The notes under the pieces: generated by a model
Seen by the model: only the letters and a program-made list of their open reading frames with translations
Told to the model about the DNA's origin: nothing
Database searches by the model: none
Position numbers and translations under genes: made by a program
Source: Saccharopolyspora dendranthemae
GTDB taxonomy: Bacteria; Actinomycetota; Actinomycetes; Mycobacteriales; Pseudonocardiaceae
Assembly (NCBI RefSeq): GCF_007829955.1
Contig: NZ_VIWX01000004.1
Coordinates: 558,001 to 622,000, forward strand
Length of the DNA: 64,000 nucleotides
Direction: 5' to 3'
Part shown: positions 34,664 through 42,949 of the stretch, in pieces
Position numbering within the stretch: the first letter of the stretch is position 1
Layout of the letters: each line of letters opens with the position of its first letter

Positions 34664-34770
34664 CCTACCGGTCCTCGGCCCCCTTGCGATCCATGCCATA
34701 ACGGGCTGATCAGGAAGCTCCCGGCGCGGCACGATAGTTTCTTTGGACAGCCGAACCGACGGAGTAGATC

Positions 34771-35814
34771 GTGGGAACCATGGCGGGAAGTTGGGCAGGG
34801 CTGCTGGGCAGCCTGGTCGCGGGAACGGACCTGTCCGCGGAGGACACCGCCTGGGCCATGGACCTGATCATGTCGGGCGAGGCGACCCCGGCCCAGGTGG
34901 CCGGTTTCGTGGTGGCGCTGCGGGCCAAGGGCGAGACATCGGCCGAGGTGCGCGGCATGGCCGACGCGATGCTGGAGCACGCGCGCACCCTGGACATCAC
35001 CCAGCGCGCGGTGGACATCGTGGGCACCGGCGGTGACCGCAGCGGCAGCGTGAACATCTCCACCATGTCCTCGATCGTGCTGGCCGCGTCCGGGGTGACG
35101 GTCGTCAAGCACGGCAACCGCGCGGCCTCGTCCAAGTGCGGCACCGCCGACGTGCTCGAAGAGCTCGGCGTGGCGATCGACCTCCCCCCGGCTGCGGTGA
35201 CGCGCTGCGTGGAGGAGGTCGGCATCGGCTTCTGCTTCGCGCCCGTCTTCCACCCCGCGTTCAAGCACGCCGGTGCTCCCCGCCGCGAGATCGGCATCCC
35301 GACCGCGTTCAACGTGCTCGGCCCGCTGACCAACCCGGCCCGCCCGGCCGCGGGCCTCATCGGCTGCGCGGACCGCCGCATGGCACCGGTGGTCGCGGAG
35401 GTGTTCGCCGCCCGCGGCAACGACGCGCTGGTGGTGCGCGGCGACGACGGGATGGACGAGATCACCACCACCGCGGCCAGCACCGTCTGGGTGGTCAACG
35501 ACGGCACGGTCCGCGAGGACGTGCTGGACCCGCAGGACTTCGGCATCAGCCGCAGCCGCCCGGAAGACCTCCAGGGCGGTGACGCCAGGGTCAACGCGAA
35601 GGCGGTCCGCGATCTCCTGGCCGGTGACACCGGCCCGGTCCGCGACGCCGTGCTGGTCAACGCCGCAGGCGCCTGCGTCGCCTACGACGGCCCCGGAGCC
35701 GACCTGCAGACCCAGTTCCACTCCGGCCTGCAGCGAGTCGCCGAGGCCATCGACTCAGGAGCCGCAGCGGCCCTCCTGGACAGCTGGACCACCCTCAGCG
35801 CCGAACTCCGCTGA
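34771..35814 (+). CDS. trpD: Anthranilate phosphoribosyltransferase
   Basis: 347 residues. It joins anthranilate to PRPP in tryptophan synthesis. Signature segments are DIVGTGGDRSGSVNISTMSS (PRPP loop), KHGNRAASSKCGTADVLEELG, and RREIGIPTAFNVLGPLTNPARP. GTG34771 has CGGAG upstream. The gene stands alone from other trp genes but next to the respiratory genes, as in mycobacteria (Rv2192c), though the strand relative to ctaE is conserved divergent. Confidence 0.96.
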   Translation: MGTMAGSWAGLLGSLVAGTDLSAEDTAWAMDLIMSGEATPAQVAGFVVALRAKGETSAEVRGMADAMLEHARTLDITQRAVDIVGTGGDRSGSVNISTMSSIVLAASGVTVVKHGNRAASSKCGTADVLEELGVAIDLPPAAVTRCVEEVGIGFCFAPVFHPAFKHAGAPRREIGIPTAFNVLGPLTNPARPAAGLIGCADRRMAPVVAEVFAARGNDALVVRGDDGMDEITTTAASTVWVVNDGTVREDVLDPQDFGISRSRPEDLQGGDARVNAKAVRDLLAGDTGPVRDAVLVNAAGACVAYDGPGADLQTQFHSGLQRVAEAIDSGAAAALLDSWTTLSAELR

Positions 35815-35872
35815 CCCCCGTCACCCGCACCGCTGAGCGACAAGACCACAGATCAGTGGATCGCTCCGTGGA

Positions 35873-36157
35873 TCATTCCTCTCCGAGGCCGATGGAGAAG
35901 GCGGCTTCCGCGTCCTTGCGGGAGTAGGAGCGGAAGGCGATGTGGGTGTCGGTGTCCAGGACGCCCGCCACCTTGTTGATCTTGCCGGGAACGATGTCCG
36001 CCAGGTCCTCGTGCTTGGGGACGCGCAGCATCGCGATCAGGTCGACGTCACCCGCGCAGGAGTAGACCTCGTCGACGCCGTCGAGGTCGGCGATCTCCTG
36101 GGCCGCCTCCACGAGGCGGTCGGCGGCGGTCTGGATCAGCACGATCGCGGTGATCAC
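35873..36157 (-). CDS. Stand-alone Lrp/AsnC effector-binding (RAM) domain protein
   Basis: 94 residues containing only the AsnC/Lrp ligand-binding fold: AIVLIQTAADRLVEAAQEIADLDGVDEVYSCAGDVDLIAML and the following VPGKINKVAGVLDTDTHIAF. The helix-turn-helix is absent. Such proteins oligomerise and bind amino acids; they may modulate full-length Lrp proteins. GTG36157 has GGAGGA upstream. Confidence 0.85.
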   Translation of the reverse strand: MITAIVLIQTAADRLVEAAQEIADLDGVDEVYSCAGDVDLIAMLRVPKHEDLADIVPGKINKVAGVLDTDTHIAFRSYSRKDAEAAFSIGLGEE

Positions 36158-36213
36158 GGGGAAAGGTCCTCCTGCTGCGTGGTTGTTCGACGGACGAGAT
36201 CCTAGACGCGAAA

Positions 36214-36241
36214 AGGTCCCCCGGCTGTGACCGAGGGACCT
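36214..36241. terminator. Terminator of the ctaC-ctaF unit
   Basis: AGGTCCCCCGG pairs with CCGAGGGACCT with one mismatch, 15 bp past the ctaF stop. Confidence 0.65.
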
Positions 36242-36255
36242 CTTCGAATGTTGCG

Positions 36256-36654
36256 TCAGTGGCTGCTCTGACCGGTGTGGTACTCGAACACCAGCCCGGC
36301 CACCATGATCAGCAGGAAGCCGACCGCGAGCACGATCATCCAGACGTGGAAGAACGCCAGGGCGATGCCCGCGAACGCCGCGCCGGCTGCGAGGCCGACC
36401 GGCCAGTAGCTGCCCGGGCTGAAGAAGCCCAGTTCACCGGCACCGTCGCTGATCTCCGCGTCCGGGTTGTCCTCCGGGCGCTCCTCGATCCGGCGAGCCA
36501 CGAAGGAGAAGTAGCTGCCGATGATCAGCGACAGTCCGCCGATCAGGATCAACGCCACGGTGCCCACCGGCTCCTTGGCCCAGACGCCGTAGACGACTGC
36601 GGACAGGAAGAAGAAAACGGTGATGATGTTGAAGATCCTGGCTTCGACCTTCAT
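36256..36654 (-). CDS. ctaF: Actinobacterial cytochrome c oxidase subunit IV
   Basis: 132 residues with four membrane helices and a central acidic loop (RRIEERPEDNPDAEISDGAGELGFFSPGS). This small subunit is specific to actinobacterial aa3 oxidases and is encoded directly after ctaC, as here (42 bp gap). Confidence 0.93.
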   Translation of the reverse strand: MKVEARIFNIITVFFFLSAVVYGVWAKEPVGTVALILIGGLSLIIGSYFSFVARRIEERPEDNPDAEISDGAGELGFFSPGSYWPVGLAAGAAFAGIALAFFHVWMIVLAVGFLLIMVAGLVFEYHTGQSSH

Positions 36655-36696
36655 GGAGTCCTCGCTCTCACGCCGTACGCCCTGTCGAGGGCACCC

Positions 36697-37611
36697 CTAG
36701 CTGTTCGACCCGATGCCGGAGGGCGCGCCACCGGTCCGGTCGGTGTTGAACGGCACACCGGTCACCGCGTGCGGCGTGCACAGCTCACCGCAGTTCATCG
36801 CGCCGAGAGCCTCGGCAGCGGTGTAGGTCTGCCCGGTCTGCGGGTTCACCTGGGTGCGCAGCTGCATGTACCGGTCGAACTTGTCCGGCGACAGAGCCCG
36901 GACCTCGAAGTTCATCATCGCGTGGTAGGTGCCGCACAGCTCGGCGCACCGGCCCACGAACGAGCCTTCCCGCTCAACGGTGTTCTGGAAGACGTTGTCC
37001 TGGTTGTTCTTCTCCGGGTGCGGGAACGTGTCCCGCTTGAAGTGCCACTCCGGAACGAAGAACGAGTGGATCACGTCGGTCGACCTGATGTGGTACTCGA
37101 CGCGCTGACCGACCGGCACGACCAGCAGCGGGATCTCGCTGCTGCTGCCGACGGTGCGCACCGGCTGCCCGTCCGGCGTCTTGTAACCGGGGTAGTTGAA
37201 CTCCCAGTTCCACTGGAACGAGACCACGTTCACGGTCTGGTCCGGCTTGGCCGGCTTGGCCAGAACCGTGTTCTGCGTGACCGCCGTGAAGTAGAACAGC
37301 ACGACCACCAGCACGAACGGAATCGCCGTGTAGATGAGCTCGAGCGGCAGGTTGTACTGGAACTGACGCGGCAGTTCCGAGTCGTTCTTCTTCTTGCGGT
37401 GGAACGCGACCGACCAGAAGATCAGTCCCCACACCAAAACACCGACCGCGAGTGCTGCGATCACTGACCAAGTCCACAGGTTCCGCATCGCCTCGGCCTG
37501 CGGGGTGACACCCTCTGGCCATCCGAACCGCAGGACCTCGTCGGTCGTGCAGCCAGTGGCCGCGACACCAACCAGGCCGATCAGACCAGCGACCTTGACC
37601 AGCCGTGGCAC
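36697..37611 (-). CDS. ctaC: Cytochrome c oxidase subunit II, lipoprotein
   Basis: 304 residues. The signal peptide ends in a lipobox (GVAATGC), then two membrane helices and the cupredoxin domain follow. CuA ligands are in GRCAELCGTYHAMMNF together with HSFFVPEW upstream. GTG37611 has AAGGAGG seven bases upstream. The gene precedes ctaF on the same transcript and is divergent from asnB. The 333 bp between them hold both promoters; a CATACT box near 37897 may serve asnB but no confident -35 is visible. Confidence 0.96.
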   Translation of the reverse strand: MPRLVKVAGLIGLVGVAATGCTTDEVLRFGWPEGVTPQAEAMRNLWTWSVIAALAVGVLVWGLIFWSVAFHRKKKNDSELPRQFQYNLPLELIYTAIPFVLVVVLFYFTAVTQNTVLAKPAKPDQTVNVVSFQWNWEFNYPGYKTPDGQPVRTVGSSSEIPLLVVPVGQRVEYHIRSTDVIHSFFVPEWHFKRDTFPHPEKNNQDNVFQNTVEREGSFVGRCAELCGTYHAMMNFEVRALSPDKFDRYMQLRTQVNPQTGQTYTAAEALGAMNCGELCTPHAVTGVPFNTDRTGGAPSGIGSNS

Positions 37612-37944
37612 TCGGGTCCCCTCCTTCAGGCCCACTGCGCGACGCCTCCTCGTGCAAAACTCACCGAAGCGGCTTGGTCGATCCCCGGCACGCCCGCAGG
37701 CAACCGCGGATCCGCCGCCGGAATCCTGGGCAGAGCCTAGCCCAGGTGTAGCCGCGATACTGCTCCGGGGGCGTTGATCGCGCGCCGGGGGCTCCACTCG
37801 AAGCGGTGGGACCGCTCCGGTTGCCACCGCACCGCTGAGCACGAGGCCGCGAATTGATCGCCCCACGCGCGTGCAGCGCGCGCGCCAGGGTTCTGCATAC
37901 TGGAGCCAGCCTTTTCCCCCCGACCCGGAGAGGTGCACAGACGC

Positions 37945-39873
37945 GTGTGCGGCCTGCTTGGACTCATCTGTCCCACCGAAGAAACTGCCGGTTACAGCGT
38001 GAACGCCGTGGCCAACGCGCTGCCGTGTCAACGACACCGGGGACCGGACGAGAGCGACACGTGGCAGGGCGGTGAGGTCGTCCTCGGCTTCAACCGGCTG
38101 TCGATCATCGACCTCGAGCACTCCCACCAGCCGCTGACCTGGGGCCCGCCGGAGAACCCGCAGCGGTACACGATCACCTTCAACGGCGAGATCTACAACT
38201 ACCTCGAGCTGCGCGCCGAGCTGATCGAGCAGTACGGCGCCCGGTTCGGCACGGACGGCGACACCGAGGTCATCGTCGCCGCCTACCACTACATGGGGCC
38301 GCAGTCCGTCGGCCGGCTGCGCGGCATGTTCGCGTTCATGGTCTGGGACAGCGAGCGCAAGGTGGTCTACGGCGCGCGCGACCCGTTCGGCATCAAGCCG
38401 CTGTTCTACGCCTCCGGACCCGGCGGCACGGCCTTCGCCAGCGAGAAGAAGAGCCTGCTCAGCCTGGCCAACACGGTCAAGATCGGCGAGGAGCTCGACC
38501 ACAAGGCGCTGCAGCACTACTTCGTGCTGCAGTACGTGCCGGAGCCCGAGTCGCTGCACCGGCAGATCCGCCGGATCGAGTCGGGCACCTCGTTCACGGT
38601 CTCGCCCGGCGGGCAGCTGGTGACCGAGCGGTACTTCCAGCCGAACTTCCGGCCGCGCCCGGCCAACACCGACGCCGACGTGAAGCGGTTGCAGAACGAG
38701 ATCGTCGATGTGATGCGCGACTCGGTCGCCAAGCACATGCGCGCGGACGTCACGGTCGGCTCGTTCCTGTCCGGCGGCATCGACTCCACGGCGATCGCGG
38801 CGCTGGCCAAGGAGCACAACCCGAACCTGATCACCTTCACGACCGGTTTCGAGCGGCAGGGCTACTCGGAGGTGGACGTGGCGGCCGAGTCGGCCGCGGC
38901 GATCGGCGTCAAGCACGTGGTCCGCACCGTCTCCCCCCAGGAGATGATGGACGCGCTGCCGCTGATCATCTGGTATCTCGACGACCCGGTGGCCGACCCG
39001 GCGCTGGTGCCGCTGTGGTTCATCGCCCGCGAGGCTCGGCAGCACGTGAAGGTGGTGCTCTCCGGCGAGGGCGCCGACGAGCTGTTCGGCGGCTACACGA
39101 TCTACCGCGAGCCGCTGTCGCTGGCACCGTTCGAGAGGGTGCCGGGCGCGCTGCGCAAGGCGATGGGCAAGGTCTCCAGCCGCATCCCGGAGGGCGTGCG
39201 CGGCAAGGACCTGCTGCGTCGCGGTTCGCTGGACCTGGAGGAGCGCTACTACGGCAACGCGCGCATCTTCCGGGACGACCAGCTGCGCGGGATCATGCGC
39301 GGCTTCGACCCCGGCGTGTCGCATAAGGACATCACCGCGGTCCCGTACGGCCAGTCGCAGAACTGGGACCCGGTGACCCGGATGCAGCACGTGGACCTGT
39401 TCACCTGGCTGCGCGGTGACATCCTGGTCAAGGCGGACAAGGTGACCATGGCCAACTCGCTGGAGCTGCGGGTTCCGTTCCTCGACAACGAGGTCTTCCG
39501 GGTCGCCAGCACGGTGCCGCTGGAGCAGAAGATCACCAGCGAGACCACCAAGTACGCGCTGCGCCAGGCGCTGTACCAGGTCGTCCCGGCGCACGTGCTC
39601 AACCGCCGCAAGCTCGGCTTCCCGGTGCCGATCCGGCACTGGCTCAAGGACGAGATGCACGACTGGGCGCGCAACATCATCCAGCAGTCGCAGACCGATC
39701 ACCTGCTGGACCGCCGCGCGATCCTGCAGCTGCTGGAGGAGCACCGCTCCGGCGTCCTGGACCACAGCCGCCGCCTCTGGGCGCTGCTGGTGTTCATGCT
39801 CTGGCACGGCATCTTCATCGAGGGCCGCCTCTCCCCCGAGGTCCCCGAACCCCACTACCCCGTCCGCCTTTGA
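37945..39873 (+). CDS. asnB: Asparagine synthetase (glutamine-hydrolysing)
   Basis: 642 residues. After removal of the initiator, Cys2 (CGLLGLICP) is the glutaminase nucleophile; RHRGPDES, FNRLSIIDL and NGEIYNY line the first active site. The ATP pyrophosphatase domain has the SGGIDSTAIAALA loop and SGEGADELFGGY. It makes asparagine, and a mycobacterial orthologue also affects peptidoglycan amidation. GTG37945 lies 11 nt after GGAGAGG. A strong terminator follows. Confidence 0.96.
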   Translation: MCGLLGLICPTEETAGYSVNAVANALPCQRHRGPDESDTWQGGEVVLGFNRLSIIDLEHSHQPLTWGPPENPQRYTITFNGEIYNYLELRAELIEQYGARFGTDGDTEVIVAAYHYMGPQSVGRLRGMFAFMVWDSERKVVYGARDPFGIKPLFYASGPGGTAFASEKKSLLSLANTVKIGEELDHKALQHYFVLQYVPEPESLHRQIRRIESGTSFTVSPGGQLVTERYFQPNFRPRPANTDADVKRLQNEIVDVMRDSVAKHMRADVTVGSFLSGGIDSTAIAALAKEHNPNLITFTTGFERQGYSEVDVAAESAAAIGVKHVVRTVSPQEMMDALPLIIWYLDDPVADPALVPLWFIAREARQHVKVVLSGEGADELFGGYTIYREPLSLAPFERVPGALRKAMGKVSSRIPEGVRGKDLLRRGSLDLEERYYGNARIFRDDQLRGIMRGFDPGVSHKDITAVPYGQSQNWDPVTRMQHVDLFTWLRGDILVKADKVTMANSLELRVPFLDNEVFRVASTVPLEQKITSETTKYALRQALYQVVPAHVLNRRKLGFPVPIRHWLKDEMHDWARNIIQQSQTDHLLDRRAILQLLEEHRSGVLDHSRRLWALLVFMLWHGIFIEGRLSPEVPEPHYPVRL

Positions 39874-39888
39874 CGCTCGACGTGGCAC

Positions 39889-39927
39889 GAACGGCCGGTT
39901 CACCCCTCGGAGGTGGACCGGCCGTTC
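39889..39927 (+). terminator. Terminator after asnB
   Basis: GAACGGCCGGTTCACC and GGTGGACCGGCCGTTC pair with one mismatch and a short loop, followed by TTC-rich bases. Confidence 0.8.
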
Positions 39928-39962
39928 TTCTGCCCGGATCGCCCGATGGTGAAAGCGAGCGG

Positions 39963-39986
39963 GTTCATATCATCAATGATATGAAC
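39963..39986. promoter_or_regulatory. Operator overlapping the toxin start codon
   Basis: GTTCATATCAT and ATGATATGAAC are perfect 11-bp inverted arms around CA. The right arm contains the toxin ATG, so a bound antitoxin would block transcription start or early elongation. Confidence 0.65.
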
Positions 39987-40334
39987 TGGGGTACCGTAGA
40001 GCTCGAACCGGAGGTCCGGCGATGGCTGGAAGGACTCGCCCCCGCGCATTTCGCGACCGCGATGTTCTACATCGACCGCCTCGAGGAGGACGGCGTCCTG
40101 CTGGGCGAGCCGTACACGAGGCAGCTCAGGGGCAAGTTGCGGGAGCTCAGGTTCTACCTCGACGGCGACGCGCTGCGGGTCACGTACTGGATCGCACCCG
40201 GAAGACGGATCGTGCTGCTCACCGTCTTCAGGAAGACCAGGATGAGGGAGCCCAGGGAGATCGAGCGCGCATGGCGCACCTACCGCCGGTGCGTGGACGA
40301 GGGTCACGACGTGGACGAATTCGTTGAGGGGTGA
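39981..40334 (+). CDS. RelE/HigB-type toxin (phage-derived Gp49-like)
   Basis: 117 residues. LEPEVRRWLEGLAPAHFATAMFYIDRL, LRGKLRELRFYLDGDALRVTYWI and RRIVLLTVFRKT are the pattern of HigB/RelE-superfamily ribosome-dependent mRNA nucleases of the Gp49 group. ATG39981 is embedded in a perfect palindrome. The stop overlaps the antitoxin gene, giving the toxin-first order typical of higBA loci. The last residues are acidic. Confidence 0.87.
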   Translation: MNWGTVELEPEVRRWLEGLAPAHFATAMFYIDRLEEDGVLLGEPYTRQLRGKLRELRFYLDGDALRVTYWIAPGRRIVLLTVFRKTRMREPREIERAWRTYRRCVDEGHDVDEFVEG

Positions 40335-40642
40335 TGACTGTGACCAGAACGGACTGGGCATCGCTGCGCAACCGCAGGATGACGGAGCCCGGCGTTGCAG
40401 AGGCCTACGAGGCCACCCGGATCGCCTACGAGCTGGGAAAGGCCACGCGCGAGCTGCGCGAGGAGCGCGCTTGGACGCAGACCCAGCTCGCCGAAGCAGC
40501 GGGGATGTCCCAGCCTGCGGTCGCCCGCTTCGAGGCCGGAGGCACCGTCCCGACCATCCCGATCCTCGAGCGCCTCGCACGCGCTTTGGACGTCGAACTC
40601 GTCGTGCGCTTCAACCAAAGCGATTCCGCGGCGAGCGCGTGA
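40331..40642 (+). CDS. HigA-type XRE antitoxin
   Basis: 103 residues from GTG40331 (ATG40334 or GTG40340 are alternatives; GAGGG at 40326-40330 best fits 40340). The helix-turn-helix WTQTQLAEAAGMSQPAVARFEAGG is complete, followed by TVPTIPILERLARALDVELVVRF. It should neutralise the upstream toxin and repress the operon through the palindrome at 39963-39986. Confidence 0.88.
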   Translation: MMTVTRTDWASLRNRRMTEPGVAEAYEATRIAYELGKATRELREERAWTQTQLAEAAGMSQPAVARFEAGGTVPTIPILERLARALDVELVVRFNQSDSAASA

Positions 40643-40645
40643 GCG

Positions 40646-40680
40646 ACGGCCGGTCCACCTCCGGGAGGCGGGCCGGCCGT
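40646..40680. terminator. Terminator after the toxin-antitoxin pair
   Basis: ACGGCCGG (40646-40653) and CCGGCCGT (40673-40680) with inner CACCTCC/GGAGGCG pairing, directly after the antitoxin stop and ahead of a convergent gene. Confidence 0.65.
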
Positions 40681-40697
40681 TCCTCCGCCCCCAGGAA

Positions 40698-41213
40698 TCA
40701 GCAGTTGTTCTTGCTGGTGACGTTGGTGTGGTCGTAGTAGGGGATGGCCTTGCCGTTGAGGACGACCTTGCGGTCGGCGCCGTCGAGGATCTGTTCGTAG
40801 TGCAGGTGGGGGCCGGTGACTCCGCCGGTGGCGCCGGCTTCACCGATCTTGCCGCCGCCCGACACCTCGTCGCCGACCGAGACGGCCTGGCTGGACAGGT
40901 GGGCGTAGCGGGTGCGCCAGCCGTTGCCGTGGTCGAGCTCGATCCACCGGCCGTAGCTGGTGTCGCCTTCGTTCTCCGACCTGGTCACGGTGCCGCCTGC
41001 CGAGGCGAGGACGGGCATGCCGGTGATGCCGTCCTTCTGGAAGTCCACCGAGTTGGCCGGGCTGTGCCCGCTGAAGGTGGCGGCCGTGACCTCGACGCCG
41101 CACTTGAAGGGCACCTGGAAGTTGGGCGCGGCCGAGGCCGGCGCCTGGAATCCGACCACGGCGACGGCAGCCAGCGCCGCCGCTGCCATGGTCGTCCCTA
41201 ATCGTCGCACCAT
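40698..41213 (-). CDS. Secreted M23-family (LytM-like) peptidase
   Basis: 171 residues. The signal peptide (MVRRLGTTMAAAALAAVAVVGFQAPASA) is followed by a compact LytM domain: SGHSPANSVDF (first zinc ligands), RYAHLSS and GPHLHYEQ (HxH). It probably cuts peptidoglycan cross-links outside the cell, although some small members are inactive. ATG41213 has GGAGGT seven bases upstream. Confidence 0.87.
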   Translation of the reverse strand: MVRRLGTTMAAAALAAVAVVGFQAPASAAPNFQVPFKCGVEVTAATFSGHSPANSVDFQKDGITGMPVLASAGGTVTRSENEGDTSYGRWIELDHGNGWRTRYAHLSSQAVSVGDEVSGGGKIGEAGATGGVTGPHLHYEQILDGADRKVVLNGKAIPYYDHTNVTSKNNC

Positions 41214-41296
41214 GCGAATCACCTCCGTGTCGTTGGTGATTCACATGTGACCATGCCTAGTTGGGTAGAAATAGACCCAGCGGAACGATTTCTCGT

Positions 41297-42853
41297 TCAC
41301 TTTTCCCAGTATTGGAGCCACACCGTGGTGTTCGGCGGCAGCTCACCGGTCCAGGACTCGACGCCGTCGCTGCGCAGCAGCAGGGCACCGGTCGGCTCCA
41401 GAGCGACCGCGGTCTCGCCGAAGTTGGTGGCGCAGGTGAAACCGGGTTCGCGGGTGAACGCCACGACCTGCTCCGGGGCCTCCAGCCAGGTCAGGTCGCC
41501 ATCACCCAGGCCGGCGAGCGCGCGGCGCAGGGCGAGCGCAGAGCGGTACAGGCTCAGCACCGAACCCGGCTCGTCGCGCTGGGCCTCCGCAGTGGATGAT
41601 GCCCACTCCCCCGGCACCGGGAGCCAGCTCCCGGCCGGACCGAAGCCGAACGGCGGTTCGTCGCCGGACCACGGCAGCGGCACGCGGCAGCCGTCGCGAC
41701 CGACGTCGGCACCCCCGGAACGCGTCCAGATCGGGTCCTGCCGGACCTCGCCGGGCAGGTCCAGCACCTCGGGCAGTCCCAGCTCCTCGCCCTGGTAGAC
41801 GTAGACCGAACCGGGCAGGGCGAAGCTGAGCAGCGCCGCCGCACGGGCGCGGGCCAAGCCGAGCTCGCCGTCGCCGTAGCGGGTCACGGGCCGCCGGACG
41901 TCGTGGTTGCCGAGCACCCACGTCGTGGTCGCCCCCACCTGGGCGGTGGTGGCGAGCGATTCGGCGACCACCTTCCTGAACTCCTCCGCCGACCACGGAG
42001 CCTCCAGCAGCGCGAAGTTGAACGCCTGGTGCAGCTCGTCGGGCCGGACGTAGCGGGCCAGCCGCTCCTGGGTCGACGCCCAGGCCTCGGCGACGCCGAT
42101 GCGCCCGCCGGAGTAGGAATCGAGCAGCACGCGCCAATCGCGGTAGATCTCGTGCACCTCGTCCTGGTCGAAGTACGGCAGCTCGCCGCGCCCCAGCAAC
42201 GAGATCTGCTCGCTGCGACCGGTGTCGGGCAGGTCGGGGTGCTTGATCATGCCGTGCGCGACGTCGATGCGGAAACCGTCGACCCCGCGGTCCAGCCAGA
42301 ACTTGAGCACCTTGCGGAAGTCCGCGCGCACCTGCGGGTTCCGCCAGTTGAGGTCGGGCTGCTCGGGCGCGAACAGGTGCAGGTACCACTGGCCGTCGGG
42401 CAGCCGGGTCCAGGCCGGGCCGCCGAAGATGGATTCCCAGTCGTTCGGCGGTTCGTCGCCGCGCCCGTCGCGGATCAGGTAGCGGTCGCGTTCGGCCGAA
42501 CCGGGTCCGGCGGCCACGGCCTCGGTGAACCACGCGTGCTGGTCGGAGGTGTGGTTCGGGACGATGTCGGCGAGCACCCGGATGCTGGCGTCGTGGGCCT
42601 CGGCGAGCAGGGCGTCGAAGTCGTCGAGGTCGCCGAAGAGCGGGTCGACGCCGCAGTAGTCGGCGACGTCGTAGCCCCCGTCCGCCATCGGCGACGGGTA
42701 GAAGGGCGTCAGCCAGATCGCGTCGACACCGAGCTCCACGAGGTGCGGCAACCGCTCCCGCGCCCCGGCCAGGTCGCCGACCCCGTCGCCGTCGCCGTCG
42801 GCGAAGCTGCGCACGTAGATCTGGTACACCACGGCATCACGCCACCAAGACAT
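41297..42853 (-). CDS. GH13 alpha-glucosidase / oligo-glucosidase
   Basis: 518 residues. The (beta/alpha)8 amylase motifs are present: DIVPNHTSDQH (region I), GFRIDVAHG with the catalytic Asp (II), GVAEAW with the general acid Glu (III), and WVLGNHDVRRP (IV). The opening WWRDAVVYQIYVRSF is characteristic of intracellular alpha-glucosidases/trehalose- and maltose-type enzymes. ATG42853 has AAGGAG upstream. It lies behind the LacI regulator on the same strand and likely degrades imported maltodextrins. Confidence 0.92.
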   Translation of the reverse strand: MSWWRDAVVYQIYVRSFADGDGDGVGDLAGARERLPHLVELGVDAIWLTPFYPSPMADGGYDVADYCGVDPLFGDLDDFDALLAEAHDASIRVLADIVPNHTSDQHAWFTEAVAAGPGSAERDRYLIRDGRGDEPPNDWESIFGGPAWTRLPDGQWYLHLFAPEQPDLNWRNPQVRADFRKVLKFWLDRGVDGFRIDVAHGMIKHPDLPDTGRSEQISLLGRGELPYFDQDEVHEIYRDWRVLLDSYSGGRIGVAEAWASTQERLARYVRPDELHQAFNFALLEAPWSAEEFRKVVAESLATTAQVGATTTWVLGNHDVRRPVTRYGDGELGLARARAAALLSFALPGSVYVYQGEELGLPEVLDLPGEVRQDPIWTRSGGADVGRDGCRVPLPWSGDEPPFGFGPAGSWLPVPGEWASSTAEAQRDEPGSVLSLYRSALALRRALAGLGDGDLTWLEAPEQVVAFTREPGFTCATNFGETAVALEPTGALLLRSDGVESWTGELPPNTTVWLQYWEK

Positions 42854-42872
42854 GCTGCTCCTTTCCGGAGTG

Positions 42873-42943
42873 CGGGCAGTTTGGTCCGAACTGACCGGGC
42901 AGAACAGTCTTCGACGGTGGGCGGTTCGGACCAGAGCTGCCCG
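42873..42943. repeat. Family B intergenic palindrome, copy 1
   Basis: Arms CGGGCAG/CTGCCCG and GGTCCGAAC/GTTCGGACC are separated by a short internal loop. It fills the gap between the LacI gene and the alpha-glucosidase gene. Homologous to elements at 55971-56038 and 58513-58580 (shared GGTCCGAACCG and TGCCCGGTCA blocks on the matching strand). Confidence 0.8.
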
Positions 42944-42949
42944 GGTGTC

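Noticed and set aside
37650..39903. Minus-strand frame extending ctaC upstream across asnB
   Set aside because: The CtaC lipoprotein start at 37611 with AAGGAGG is clear; the upstream part is the shadow of asnB.
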